Source of the DNA: Lingula anatina
Lineage: Eukaryota; Brachiopoda; Lingulata; Lingulida; Lingulidae
NCBI RefSeq assembly: GCF_001039355.2
Contig: NW_019775767.1
Span: 30,511-94,510, forward strand
Reading direction: 5' to 3'
DNA length: 64,000 nucleotides
Below are positions 46,401 to 55,100 of this stretch, in pieces; the stretch's first letter is position 1, and each line of letters begins with the position of its first letter. Both the position numbers and the translations under genes were made by a program. The notes under the pieces are model-generated. The model had not been told where the DNA came from, did no database searches, and saw nothing but the letters and a program-made list of their open reading frames with translations.

Positions 46401-47921
46401 CGCACTTCAACTTGGCGTAGTTCTCTTATTTAGTCGGTGACCCCCAATTTTTTTAGCAAAATTTAAATCTACTTGGATGCCTCTTTACACAAAAAGTTTT
46501 TAAAAAAAATTCAAACGTTAGAAAATAATAAAAAATAACGTTTTGGTGAAAAACACCCATTTGCCCATTGATTTGAATGGGGACTAGTACGTCACGCAGG
46601 GTGTAACATATTTGGGCCTAGTTCTCTTATTTGGTCGGTGACCCCCAATTTTTTTGGCAAATTTTTAATGTACTTGGCTGTCTCTTCAAACAAAAAAAAT
46701 TTTAAAAAAATTCGAACGTTGGAACATGTAACGACCGATCTACCTTAAGTGAGGAACAAGCAGGATTTCGGCCGGAGTATAGAATTACCGATCATATCTT
46801 CACTTTGAAATCGATAATTAACAGATACATCAATCAAAATAGGAAAGTATATACATGCTTTATTGATCTGAGAAAAGCATTTGATACTGTGTGGTACAAG
46901 GGTCTACTATTGAAACTACTCAAAACTGGAGTAGGAGGAAATTTTTACAGCATCATTAAAACAATGTACAGTAACACCAGATTAGGCATCTCTGTTGGGG
47001 AAGGGTACACAAAGCCTTTTATATCAAGGATAGGAATCAGACAAGGGGGTAATCTAAGCCCTACCCTCTTTAATGTGTCCATCGATGATATCAAATAAAT
47101 CTTTAAGAACAAAAATAAGGACTGCTCAGTTGATGGCCAAAACCACATCCTTTATGCAGATGACCTTGTTCTGTTATCAACTAGCAAGGAAGGACACTTA
47201 ACAGCACTTCAAACATATTGCAGACAGTGGAAGCTTCAGGTGAATGAGAAAAAGTCAAAGGTTGTCATCTTTAACAAACAAGGGAAACTAGACAAATATA
47301 TAAACTTCTATATAAATAACAATATCATAGAATCTGTGAAGAATTTCACATACTTAGGCATAACCTTCACAAATACAGGGTCTTTAAAAAAAGCAATTGA
47401 AAGCTGAAACAAAATGCAATGACAGCATCTTTTGCACTGAAAACAGCACTTTCCTCACACCAAATAACTTCTCCCCTTCTATACATGAAATTTCAGAAAA
47501 AAACACACCAGGCTCTGAATGGCTAAATAGAGAAGTATACATGTATCTGGCGGGGTCCTTTACGACATAAACAATATTAAAAAAAGAAATTTGATGCAAA
47601 TAGCCCGAAAACATATCCCGAAAGCCGATAAACATGGCATAAAACGAGTTAACGACCTCACCAGGCATGGATAGGGTTAATTATCTTTCCGGTTTTGGTT
47701 TGTTTGGAGGATAAAATGCTGTGTTCTAATTTTGGATCCACGCCCCTCCCTTGATCGATCCTGTATCCACCATGCAGTGATAGACCTATGGAGTCACATA
47801 TATAATAGATAATTTTTTAAATCAATAAAAATAAAAAAGGAACGTACCCTGTGAGAGAACGAATTTCACTCAGCTGTTGAAGTAGTAAAAGCGCCAACAG
47901 ACCCCAACGAATGACAGCCAT
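32551..47921 (-). CDS. Gene C: EMI-EGF type I receptor, 11 EGF domains
   Basis: Fifteen exons (minus strand): 47921-47848, 44313-44191, 41439-41336, 40914-40822, 40633-40517, 40346-40230, 39213-39091, 38853-38731, 36282-36160, 35915-35793, 34975-34853, 33893-33771, 33555-33433, 33300-33178, 33056-32551. Together 2118 nt, 705 residues plus stop, with uninterrupted frame and matching phases. Order: signal peptide, split EMI, short EGF, ten Ca-binding EGFs, transmembrane helix, full-length tail with an ITAM-like pair. It is the longest paralogue. A tandem duplication near 34-36 kb added EGF exons and left two dead EGF exons behind. Introns carry a Penelope-like element, a LINE split by a TIR element, and a short-motif TIR element. 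Likely a cell-surface receptor; Draper/MEGF10-like function is inference only. Confidence 0.86.
33178..33300 (-). CDS. Gene C exon 14: Ca-binding EGF domain
   Basis: 123 nt. Encodes [16 protein letters not shown], then [17 protein letters not shown] and GHGCTG. Last extracellular domain before the membrane exon. Confidence 0.85.
33433..33555 (-). CDS. Gene C exon 13: Ca-binding EGF domain
   Basis: 123 nt. Encodes [16 protein letters not shown], then [17 protein letters not shown] and ECTG. Confidence 0.85.
33771..33893 (-). CDS. Gene C exon 12: Ca-binding EGF domain
   Basis: 123 nt. Encodes [16 protein letters not shown], then [17 protein letters not shown] and GCIG. Acceptor reads ttttcgag, less canonical than its neighbours. 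Confidence 0.82.
33950..34440. repeat. Intronic repeat, duplicated at 35025-35400
   Basis: Contains GGAGGTTATGTGTTCG, (GTCT)n, ACTCAAAAAGTTATGAATGA and GGTGGTGATCTGGATCAATA. Part of the tandem duplication unit of gene C, though it may have begun as a dispersed repeat. Confidence 0.6.
34610..34725 (-). pseudogene. Relic EGF exon 1 in gene C intron
   Basis: The minus strand resembles gene C exon 9: GACGTCACATTATGGCTGTG, TTTTGCTCTTGCAATAAAGG, CCGCTAACAAGAAATTCTGC. A deletion removes the second CxxxC, the frame is broken and the donor is lost. Not spliced in the model. Confidence 0.7.
34853..34975 (-). CDS. Gene C exon 11: Ca-binding EGF domain
   Basis: 123 nt. Encodes [16 protein letters not shown], then [17 protein letters not shown]. 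Duplicate of exon 10, about 940 bp away, with its flanking introns. Confidence 0.85.
35545..35665 (-). pseudogene. Relic EGF exon 2 in gene C intron
   Basis: Second dead copy of the exon 9 type: GACGTCACATCATTGCTGTG, CTCTGCTCTTGCAATAAAGG, CCGCTAACAAGAAATTCTGC. It carries the same internal deletion as relic 1, so the exon died before the segment duplicated. Confidence 0.72.
35793..35915 (-). CDS. Gene C exon 10: Ca-binding EGF domain
   Basis: 123 nt. Encodes [16 protein letters not shown], then [20 protein letters not shown] is a potential N-glycosylation site. Start of the duplicated block. Confidence 0.85.
36160..36282 (-). CDS. Gene C exon 9: Ca-binding EGF domain
   Basis: 123 nt. Encodes [16 protein letters not shown], then [15 protein letters not shown]. 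Orthologue of gene B exon 6; the first residue is Glu instead of Asp. Two non-coding copies of this exon lie further downstream in the gene. Confidence 0.83.
36538..36600. repeat. (TA)n microsatellite
   Basis: About 31 TA units. The next element (36601) is inserted at its end, consistent with TA target choice. Confidence 0.95.
36601..36969. mobile_element. MITE derived from the 55.6-kb Tc1-like family
   Basis: 369 bp. Ends CAGCATTGGTCAAAAAGG and CCTTTTTGACCAATG are shared with the element at 55575-57239, and most of the internal sequence matches that element's long terminal repeat. Flanked by TA. Non-autonomous deletion derivative. Confidence 0.85.
36975..38695 (-). mobile_element. Penelope-like retroelement, degraded
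   Basis: Minus-strand fragments in order: RT motif [17 protein letters not shown] (38475-38696), [20 protein letters not shown] (38218-38463), [15 protein letters not shown], then [13 protein letters not shown] (37430-37789) and [16 protein letters not shown] of a GIY-YIG nuclease near 37330-37400. RT plus GIY-YIG is characteristic of Penelope-like elements. Frameshifts separate the parts; the 5' part is missing. Confidence 0.85.
38731..38853 (-). CDS. Gene C exon 8: Ca-binding EGF domain
   Basis: 123 nt. Encodes [16 protein letters not shown], then [15 protein letters not shown] and LTCSG. Orthologue of gene B exon 5. Confidence 0.85.
39091..39213 (-). CDS. Gene C exon 7: Ca-binding EGF domain
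   Basis: 123 nt. Encodes [16 protein letters not shown], then [15 protein letters not shown] and HLCRG. Donor gtacat is weak. No counterpart was found in gene A or B. Confidence 0.8.
39800..39863 (-). pseudogene. Half EGF exon relic in gene C
   Basis: Acceptor ttctccag followed by [16 protein letters not shown] and HNSIG, then a stop. The second half of the EGF and the donor are missing. Splicing into it would end the protein. Confidence 0.65.
40230..40346 (-). CDS. Gene C exon 6: Ca-binding EGF domain
   Basis: 117 nt. Encodes [15 protein letters not shown], then [15 protein letters not shown]. Donor gtgggt. Recent tandem duplicate of exon 5: the flanking intron is also similar, and a (TAA)n tract separates the two. 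Confidence 0.85.
40423..40465. repeat. (TAA)n microsatellite between duplicate EGF exons
   Basis: About 14 TAA units between exons 5 and 6 of gene C; a short ATAATAATA lies at the same place beside exon 6. Confidence 0.9.
40517..40633 (-). CDS. Gene C exon 5: Ca-binding EGF domain
   Basis: 117 nt. Encodes [15 protein letters not shown], then [15 protein letters not shown] and NCNG. Near-identical tandem copy of exon 6, 287 bp away. Confidence 0.85.
40822..40914 (-). CDS. Gene C exon 4: EGF-like domain next to EMI
   Basis: 93 nt. Encodes [17 protein letters not shown], then [13 protein letters not shown]. Donor gtgagtagtagtag; here the trinucleotide tract next to the donor is short. Confidence 0.85.
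41336..41439 (-). CDS. Gene C exon 3: EMI domain, second half
   Basis: 104 nt. Encodes [19 protein letters not shown], then [15 protein letters not shown], donor gtgagt, phase 1. Confidence 0.86.
41912..42300 (+). mobile_element. Insertion of unknown type with possible target duplication
   Basis: Compared with gene A (10800-10850), gene C has about 380 extra bp between TATCTCCATAAACACC (41908) and TATCTCCAAAAACC (about 42299). The imperfect 14-bp direct repeats suggest retroposition. It holds a 95-codon plus-strand open frame (41929-42216, [20 protein letters not shown]) that I do not recognise. Confidence 0.5.
42510..43939. mobile_element. TIR element built of degenerate GAATGC/GCATTC words
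   Basis: About 1.4 kb absent from gene A at the matching place. Ends CCCCCGTCA (left, about 42510) and CTAGTGTGACAGGGG (right, 43939). A second left-type end CCCCGTCACACTAGAGGC lies at about 42837. The interior is almost wholly short words such as GCATTCTAA, ATTCGAA and GGAATGC. Confidence 0.65.
44191..44313 (-). CDS. Gene C exon 2: EMI domain, first half
   Basis: 123 nt. Encodes [19 protein letters not shown], then [14 protein letters not shown], donor gtacgt. Close to gene A exon 2. Confidence 0.84.
44840..47420 (+). mobile_element. Non-LTR retrotransposon, decayed and split
   Basis: Plus-strand RT fragments: [37 protein letters not shown] (45142-45357), then after an insertion [65 protein letters not shown] and YADD are RT motifs A and C. 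Stops and frameshifts are present. Inserted opposite to gene C in intron 1; absent from gene A. Confidence 0.87.
45355..46741. mobile_element. TIR element nested in the LINE
   Basis: 1.39 kb. Inverted ends TAGATCGGTCGTTAC and GTAACGACCGATCTA. Flanked by TTAAGT, and removing it joins the LINE frame at [10 protein letters not shown]. It contains two and a partial third copy of a roughly 200-bp unit with TCGGTGACCCCCAATTTTTT and ACACCCATTT. No transposase. Confidence 0.85.
47503..47730. repeat. Gene C intron 1 segment duplicated in gene A
   Basis: Counterpart of 14478-14712. It starts right after the LINE remnant, so the LINE entered next to ancestral intron sequence. Confidence 0.72.
47848..47921 (-). 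CDS. Gene C exon 1: signal peptide
   Basis: ATG at 47921. Encodes [17 protein letters not shown] and on to RSLT-G, donor gtacgt, 74 nt, phase 2. Confidence 0.84.
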
Positions 47922-48036
47922 TTTCACGGTTTACATGTACATGTACCTCCGTGTAGCGTCTGCTGCACGTTAGATGAATGTCGGGAGTACTCTCCTCGCG
48001 CTTCCCTAATCCTCTCTACCAACACTCATGGCCTTT
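47922..48036 (-). promoter_or_regulatory. Conserved 5' block upstream of gene C ATG
   Basis: Closest to the gene A block: GCACGTTAGATGAATGTCGG, CTTCCCTAATCCTC and CCAACACTCATGGCC are kept. An ACATGTACATGTAC insertion near 47935 separates the two conserved parts. Confidence 0.55.
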
Positions 48037-50693
48037 GGTAAAAAATGGTTTAAATGACATCATGTTAGATAAATGAAATATTTATCTGGGTACCTTTGAT
48101 GTAATGTTTATACACGGTGGGGTCTTATCAGTTATCAAAGTCCTAAATCTCAGGTGCGTCAACGCGTTCCTTTTTATCTGCCTTTTCCGCTTGCCTTCAG
48201 TGAGGCTCTGGTGTCGGCCTTGCCAATTTCTCAAGTACACAAAATTTGCTTTTTCGTGAAACCTTGACAAGTTCTCTTCTCCGTTATTTCTAATATTTCC
48301 TCATTATTTCGGTTGATATTTTGCCATCCGTCCAACTCACAATTAAAAGTGAAAGTTTTTTCGCACGCCTGCGCGATTGCTGGCGAATCAAGGATTTTAA
48401 CGAAGGCAAGGATATTTATACTGATGTAGAGTAGTAACACATACTGTATATGGGCACATGACTCGAAAAGTGATTATTTTCGTTTCGTTCCACTCCTTAC
48501 TTTAGTGAGGGTAGGGTAGGAGAAGAAAGAAGATAAGAGGGAGTAGATGGTACCAGTACATTTTGTTTTTTACCCTGGATCTTCCCCAACAACATAGTCG
48601 TAGCTATATATCAGCTAGATATTGACGGACTTAAAAACTAGGTACATACACGTATAATTATAACAGCGTGTGTGGTTTGTACTAGAATACTTATCCTGCC
48701 TAGCAACTAATGGCGGTATACCTAATAACGTTGGCCCAGGCCTAAAGCAGAAGTCATTTGTTTAAACACTTCCTTTTTGCAGGTAAAAGGGTGATAGAAA
48801 ATATTTTCCAGTACATTAAAATATAAATCAAATTGGTGGATTAGACATTTGTAAGAGGGGCGGACAGTAATGAACAGGGTTCATGAAAAATTACTTTTCA
48901 ATTATTATTGACGACCTGATCCACAGTTTAACATGCCGTGCTATTTTTGAAAGGTAATAAATGTGGTATTTGTTGAAGTTTCATCTAAATATAGTGATTT
49001 CCTGTAGAGCATATTAATCACTACAAAATGTTTCTTTTTACGTTGTACGACTCAAATTAACTATATATGCCAAACGATAAACCAAATGCATCACTCAGTC
49101 AACTGACAAAAATCCTTAAAACTGTATCTTCTTCAAATTTCATGTCGCAAAATGGATCTGTTTATCAGTCCCTCTAGTCTGTAAAAGTAAAAGTCGGCCA
49201 AGTGACGCAGAAATGTATCTAGCCATTTGCTGTATATGCGCGCTCAAAACAGAAGTATTCACGTGAGTGTTGGTGGAAACGACTGAAGATTATACGTAGT
49301 ACATTCAGAAAGCAGAAAATATCTGTTAACACGTCATTTTTGGAAAACATAAAACGATACTGTAGGATTATTCTCATGTAGAGTCTCATGTAGCTTACTT
49401 TTCTTCTGTTTCAGATGTAACGATCTTTGTCAAGTTGTGCAAAAACCATCTGAACGGCAAATAATGTAGTGAATTCGAACTTATTTTTATACCATTTGGT
49501 ATTTCTTTAGGTTTTGCTATATATTGAAACTATATGTTGGTATTTTGGTAGATTTTGTGGCAATGATTTGATATGTCAGCTCCCATCAATTGCATCTTTA
49601 CGTTGTACGTGAAAAAAGTCTCCAGCGTTCATTTTTTTTTTTTTTTTTTTTTTTTTTTAATGAACCCTTGCATGATCAAATCACTTTTGATATCAATCAT
49701 TAAACTCCACTTTTATGTGCTGCATTACCTAATGTGAGAAGTTTTCAGTAAGTAACCGCAAATGCATGCTGATGACAGAGGTAAATTTCCAGTAATTTAT
49801 GAAATTCAGGGTAGCACATAGCGTGAATAGCAGAAAATGAGGTTTTCTTAGTCGCGGTGTTTATGTTATCCCAGTATGCTTTTCTTTTTAATTATACTGT
49901 ATCGCATTGGATAGCATGAATAAATTGCATTCCGTATTTTTGCACAATAAAAGCCAATGACAAGGATAACCTGTCACGCGTGTTACTGCCTACACACAAC
50001 CCTTGTTAACCTAAGCGAAAATGAATTGCCTTACTGCTTAATTTTGTGTTTATAATGCTTTTTATTGCTTAATAACTGTTTTGTTGTCTGGAGTTCAGAA
50101 TACGCTACGTACAACAGGGAGCGACCGGTACCCTTTAAAATCATGGGCGTTTACTAATGTTTCACAGTTCCCAATGTTCAAACAATTTCTTCTCGTTTAG
50201 TGGAAGTAAAGATATTTTACCTTCGTTTCAGACAGGAAAATGTTGTTATTGTAAAATATAAAATAAAAAAATGTAAGGTTGTACTCTTGTGTAAAATATA
50301 TCATTAGACCATAATAAAAGACATGATATATATTGTATGCTTAAAGAGCGGGAAGTACAGCAATAGTCATACCCACGTTGAAATATCATAAATCGATAAA
50401 TATATATTTATTTTCAAAAGAAAAAATATGTTAAAATGCTTGCTAAAAAGGTACAAAACTAAAATTTGGTAATTTTTGTAGATTTGGTATCTTTAGCACG
50501 CCAAGCATACAATAAGCTGATACATGTATACTATATATACGCAATAGATTGCATATACAGATATGAAAGAGAGAAAGATATACTCGAGCCGTAAGCTTTA
50601 CAACACGGCTGATTAAATCGTCAGCCTAAATATACTGTAGTATTTACAACTAGGCACCAAACCGCCAATGTTGCCTTACGACATGGCTCTTAG
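48037..50693. other. Spacer between genes C and D
   Basis: No gene recognised. Homologous in patches to the spacers upstream of A (17.5-18.3 kb) and B (about 30.1-30.3 kb). T-run at 49630-49659. A short purine tract GAAAGAGAGAAAGATA near 50565 lies about 125 bp after the gene D stop. Confidence 0.5.
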
Positions 50694-51187
50694 TTACTGT
50701 TCCTCGCTACTACTCCTAAGTCGAGTATAGTCGTTTTGTTGAGCTGCGTGGTGAGTTGAGATACTTTCATATTCACCAATAGGTGTCGTTGCCTCTTCTC
50801 TCAAACTTAACTGAGTGTACGCTTTCTGCTCAGGGCCATCTCGCACCATACCTTCATACGCGCGGTGAGAGTTCGAGGCATTTGTGGTATGTTCAGTCCT
50901 TGGTCCCGTATGTAATCTCTCATCGTGATTTGTCTCCGTGCTCTGGTACGAAGCTGGCAGAGCTTCAGTGTAATCGTAGGCATAATTATGGTAGTCCTGG
51001 GCGTCAGTTACAGCTGGCGCCGTGGCGTGCCCCTCTACCTTTTTCTCGCTGTTCCTACATCGACATACCGCGTAAACCAAGATGGCGGCGAGGATGACGG
51101 CCACAATGACGGCAAATGTCACGCCGATGATGAGTGAGATGTCAACTTGCGTATTTGTAACCACTGTAGGTTGCTCCGTGTCTTGAC
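50694..51187 (-). CDS. Gene D last exon: transmembrane helix and ITAM-like tail
   Basis: Starts QDTEQPTVVTNTQVD, helix around LIIGVTFAVIVAVILAAIL, then CRCRNSEKK. Tail motifs: QDYHNYAYDY, HTGP, AYEGM (YxxM), AYTQLSL, PIGEYESI, QNDYTRL, then RSSSEEQ-stop. YTQL and YESI are 12 residues apart. Homologous over its length to the last exons of A, B and C, but with an extra C-terminal YxxL and serines. Confidence 0.88.
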
Positions 51188-52149
51188 CTGACGAATATAG
51201 TTAAACAATAAACTGAAAATATTCAGTGATGTAAAAAAAAATATAGATCGCAAATTCTCAACGGGTTTGGATAACGGGTCAATTGTTAAAATTTCCTTCA
51301 CATTGCAATGCAAAGGCTAATTGCATTGGACACGTCCAGCTAATTGTTTTTAGAAAAACGCCCAATAAACAACCCGGTTTCATAATACGTACAATCAAAA
51401 CGACTGAATGACCCTGGTGGCGACGTTTTGTCCCCTTCACACTTGATACACACGGACTGCGCCCGACGCTCCTGGTACGTATTTTCTGGACATGAATCGC
51501 AGGTTTTCAGGAGAGAGTTGTATTTTGTGCCAGGTGGACACTTAACTGAAAAAAAAATTTAAAAAATCAATAGAGAAATAGTTGTATATTATAAAACTGG
51601 GGCGGAACTTGATTACCGGTAGTTACTACCAGGTAGTAAGCTGTGCAAGTTAAGGTATCTGTATGTCTTCCTCTTACCGCAATATTTGTCCAGAACCTTC
51701 ATCTGCCCTTCACCACAAGTTGTCTCTTCCTCGCCAGGCGATCCCGTTTCAAAGGTGTAATTTATTCCACCATATTCAAACCGAAACTGACTGCTGACGA
51801 TGAAGTTTGTCACATTCTCTGCCAGAGCTAAAACATTTTGATACTCATCCGTGCTGTTTTCCTCGCTATGAAAATAAGAAATCAATTACATTCATTTCTA
51901 ATTAATATTTTACACGTTGATCATTGCTAACTTTCACTAGGGGAATAACCATGTAGGCCTACATGTATATCTAGTGACGTGTGCTAGGGGTTTCAGTCAT
52001 GAATCCAAAGGCAAAATAGGCAACTACACATACCTACAAATCGCACAGGCAGAAATGATGACGAAGAATAGCCGCTCTGACTAGACTTGGTTAAAATGCT
52101 ACATTAGAGCTCTAATGGGAATTTGTGCCTGTGTGTGTGTGTGTGTGTG

Positions 52150-52191
<42 letters not shown>

Positions 52192-55100
52192 CTTACGTAA
52201 AAGTCGCATTAAGAGCCAAATTCACAATAAGTTTCCCCTCGTGGGAGTCCCTGCGTCTTCTATCCTCCTCCCTACAGATGACCTCCACCTGTGACCTTTG
52301 GCATAACTTAATTAAATCTCCTTCGGGACATAAATCAGCGTCTCTCAGCCACTTAATCAGCTCACCCACGACAAATGGCTTGAAGTAGTTATCATCCACA
52401 CAGGTTCCCGGATGTTCCACGTTAAACAGGAGTCTATAACTCTTTGGTGGCTCTAGAGCTGTAACATATATAGACTTCTATTGGTTATGTTCGTAATGCT
52501 TAAAAGCACTCAAAGGTAATGGTAAATATGGAACAGAAAAATGCCTTGCTAGTAACATCCATGCTACTTTTAAGGGTATTCATAAATAGGGCAGCAACTT
52601 AAAGCAATTAAGTCCCGTGTTTTGTCAAAATAATCCATGTTCTTTGACCTACTAAGTAGAAATCTAAAGTTAAACCATTCACAAACGATATTCTTTTAGA
52701 GATTTATCAGATAAGCATGATAACACGCGCTTAATCAGGTGCGAGAAAACTTGGCCTACCTGTACTAACACATGTATTGGCACATGCTTCATTCGCCAAA
52801 TGGAACTACAGTATAGATGGCAGCACAGTGAAAAAAACACAGACACTCACCAATACAAGCCAGTGTCTTAACAGCGCCCCATTCAAACAGCGGCTCCCAC
52901 TTTCCCTCCGGATTACACATGTAACTCTGTGGTACATCCGGGTTCTGTCTGATGTTGCTAGGGACTGAAAGGCACGTGACGTCACAGCGTTCACTGCCGA
53001 CAGCTGGCTGCCTACAGCGTAAAGTACCACGGTCCGGAACGGGAATTTTATTTCGGCATTCTTAAACGATAAAGAAATTGAGATTAAAGACTGCACTTAC
53101 TTCGAACATAATGTCGGGATTGGAACTTTTTTTTTTTGCGTTTTTCCTCCCAAAAAGGATAAATTATATTAAATCAAGTTGCCCAAACAGCAAAAATACA
53201 TATCAGTACTGCGAAAAATAGAGTAACTATTACAATTTTTCAATTCACAAAAGCCAGAGTTCATGCCAAAGCAAATTTTAAAGCATTGAAATTACAGCAA
53301 GTAAGTCATGTCTTTTTAGGAACCCAGAGAATAGCCAGTCATACCCAACATTTTGTCAAGACAACAATCATTAACTAGTATAGTACGCTGCCAATGACTA
53401 CTCAGTACAAACACTATGTCTAATAGATATTTTGCATACCTTTCACTATACTTTTCACGTCTACGGTAAATTTGCAGGTAGCTTTGTTTCCTGCATTGTC
53501 TTCAGCGGTGTACGTGACAACAGTTGATCCAACGGGAAAAACATGCCCTGTAAAATAATCAGCATATGTTTATACCGTTAGAGATTATGAGGAAGTCGGT
53601 ACAAAAAATTAATCACTCACATTTCTGAATATTTCCCTTTGGTTACCTCTCTTGCCATTTCAAACTGATCGTAATATTAAAAAAAAAAAACCTTGCTGTC
53701 TTTTAGGCTTGGACAAACAAAATACCTGGGTGATAATTTCTTTTTATCGTGATGTTCCCTGTGTAACAAAAATAGTTCATACATCAAATTTCTGGGGCCG
53801 GTTTCACAAAGCAGTAGTTAGTTAGCGATCGGTAGTTAGCCTCTCGCTAGTTATAGTGCCGTTTCACGAAGCAGTCGCTAGTTCTCTCGCTCGTTATTGT
53901 CTCGTTGTTGCCTTGGATATTTAACGACTGGTCAGACCAGTCGCTAACTCTAGAGTTTCATCGTACGCATGCGTAATGAGTGAAATAAAAAGGTTGCTTA
54001 GTTACCGTTGTCTGTCGTTGTCTCTGTATCCAATATGGCGGCTACTTTTCTTGCTATCCGTACCGCCAGACGGCAACGTAGACTACGACGTTTTCATGAA
54101 AGGCAGAATCTATTAGAATATACACACGATGATGCAATTTAGAGGTTGCGCCTAGCTGTGACAAAAAGAGCGGCAGAAAGGTGGTGGAGATCCTTTACGA
54201 CGACCTCAAAGCAGACGTTCTTATGCATTTCCAGCCACCAAAAATTGGAGAGTTAGTGCTTTCGTGACACTTTTACGCAAGAGTCCCACTTCCGGTAGAC
54301 GGTTTCGAGACTACGGTGAGTAACGAGAGAACTAACGACCGAACTTTACGACTGAACTTAGCGATGAGTTAACGACTGCTTCGTGAAACACCCCTCGAAA
54401 ATCGCTAAGTTTGCTCGTTAGCGAGGTAGTTCAGTAGTTAGAACAACTAACTACTGAACTACTTCGCTATCGCTAAGTTCAGTCGTAAAGTTCGGTCGTT
54501 AGTTGTTCTAAATAACTAGGCCTACTGCTTTGTGAAACCGGCCCCTGAATACTTCCGTTTCAAACGGTTCGCAATATTTTTAACGTGTAATGCAGCATTG
54601 TTTCTTAAACCAAAGTTGTCTGTTGTGAGAAATCGAAAAGGTTTGGGCAAACAAAGTACCTGGGTAATAGTTTCCTTTTATCGTGATGTTCCCAGGGTAA
54701 CCTATCACTTCCGGTGTAGGCCACGTGACCCGTGACGAGTTGGACGGTGTGTGGCGCTGCAGGTCGTCTGGACAATTGGTGAAGGTTAATCGTCTGGTGC
54801 CTGAAGTAGAAACGAGAGTGGTTGACAAAACATGAATATTAGGAGTCTGTGTATTAATGTCTCCAGATGTGTTTATATTCCACACGGTTTAACATTGTCA
54901 AACCAGGAAAATATCCTTAATTTGTATAATATTTTAGTGGCAGTAACTTCAAAGATGTAGTCAACTTCGATGTCATTCTGTCACGTTATTATCATAATAT
55001 CTACTCAATTCTGATTAACTGTATTCACATTTTCCGTGTCGTCTTGTCAATTATAATAAACGATCATTAATACCAACACTAGCTATCGCACGTTATGGAC

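Noticed and set aside
50783-51097. Plus-strand 104-codon frame
   Set aside because: Antisense shadow of the gene D tail exon.
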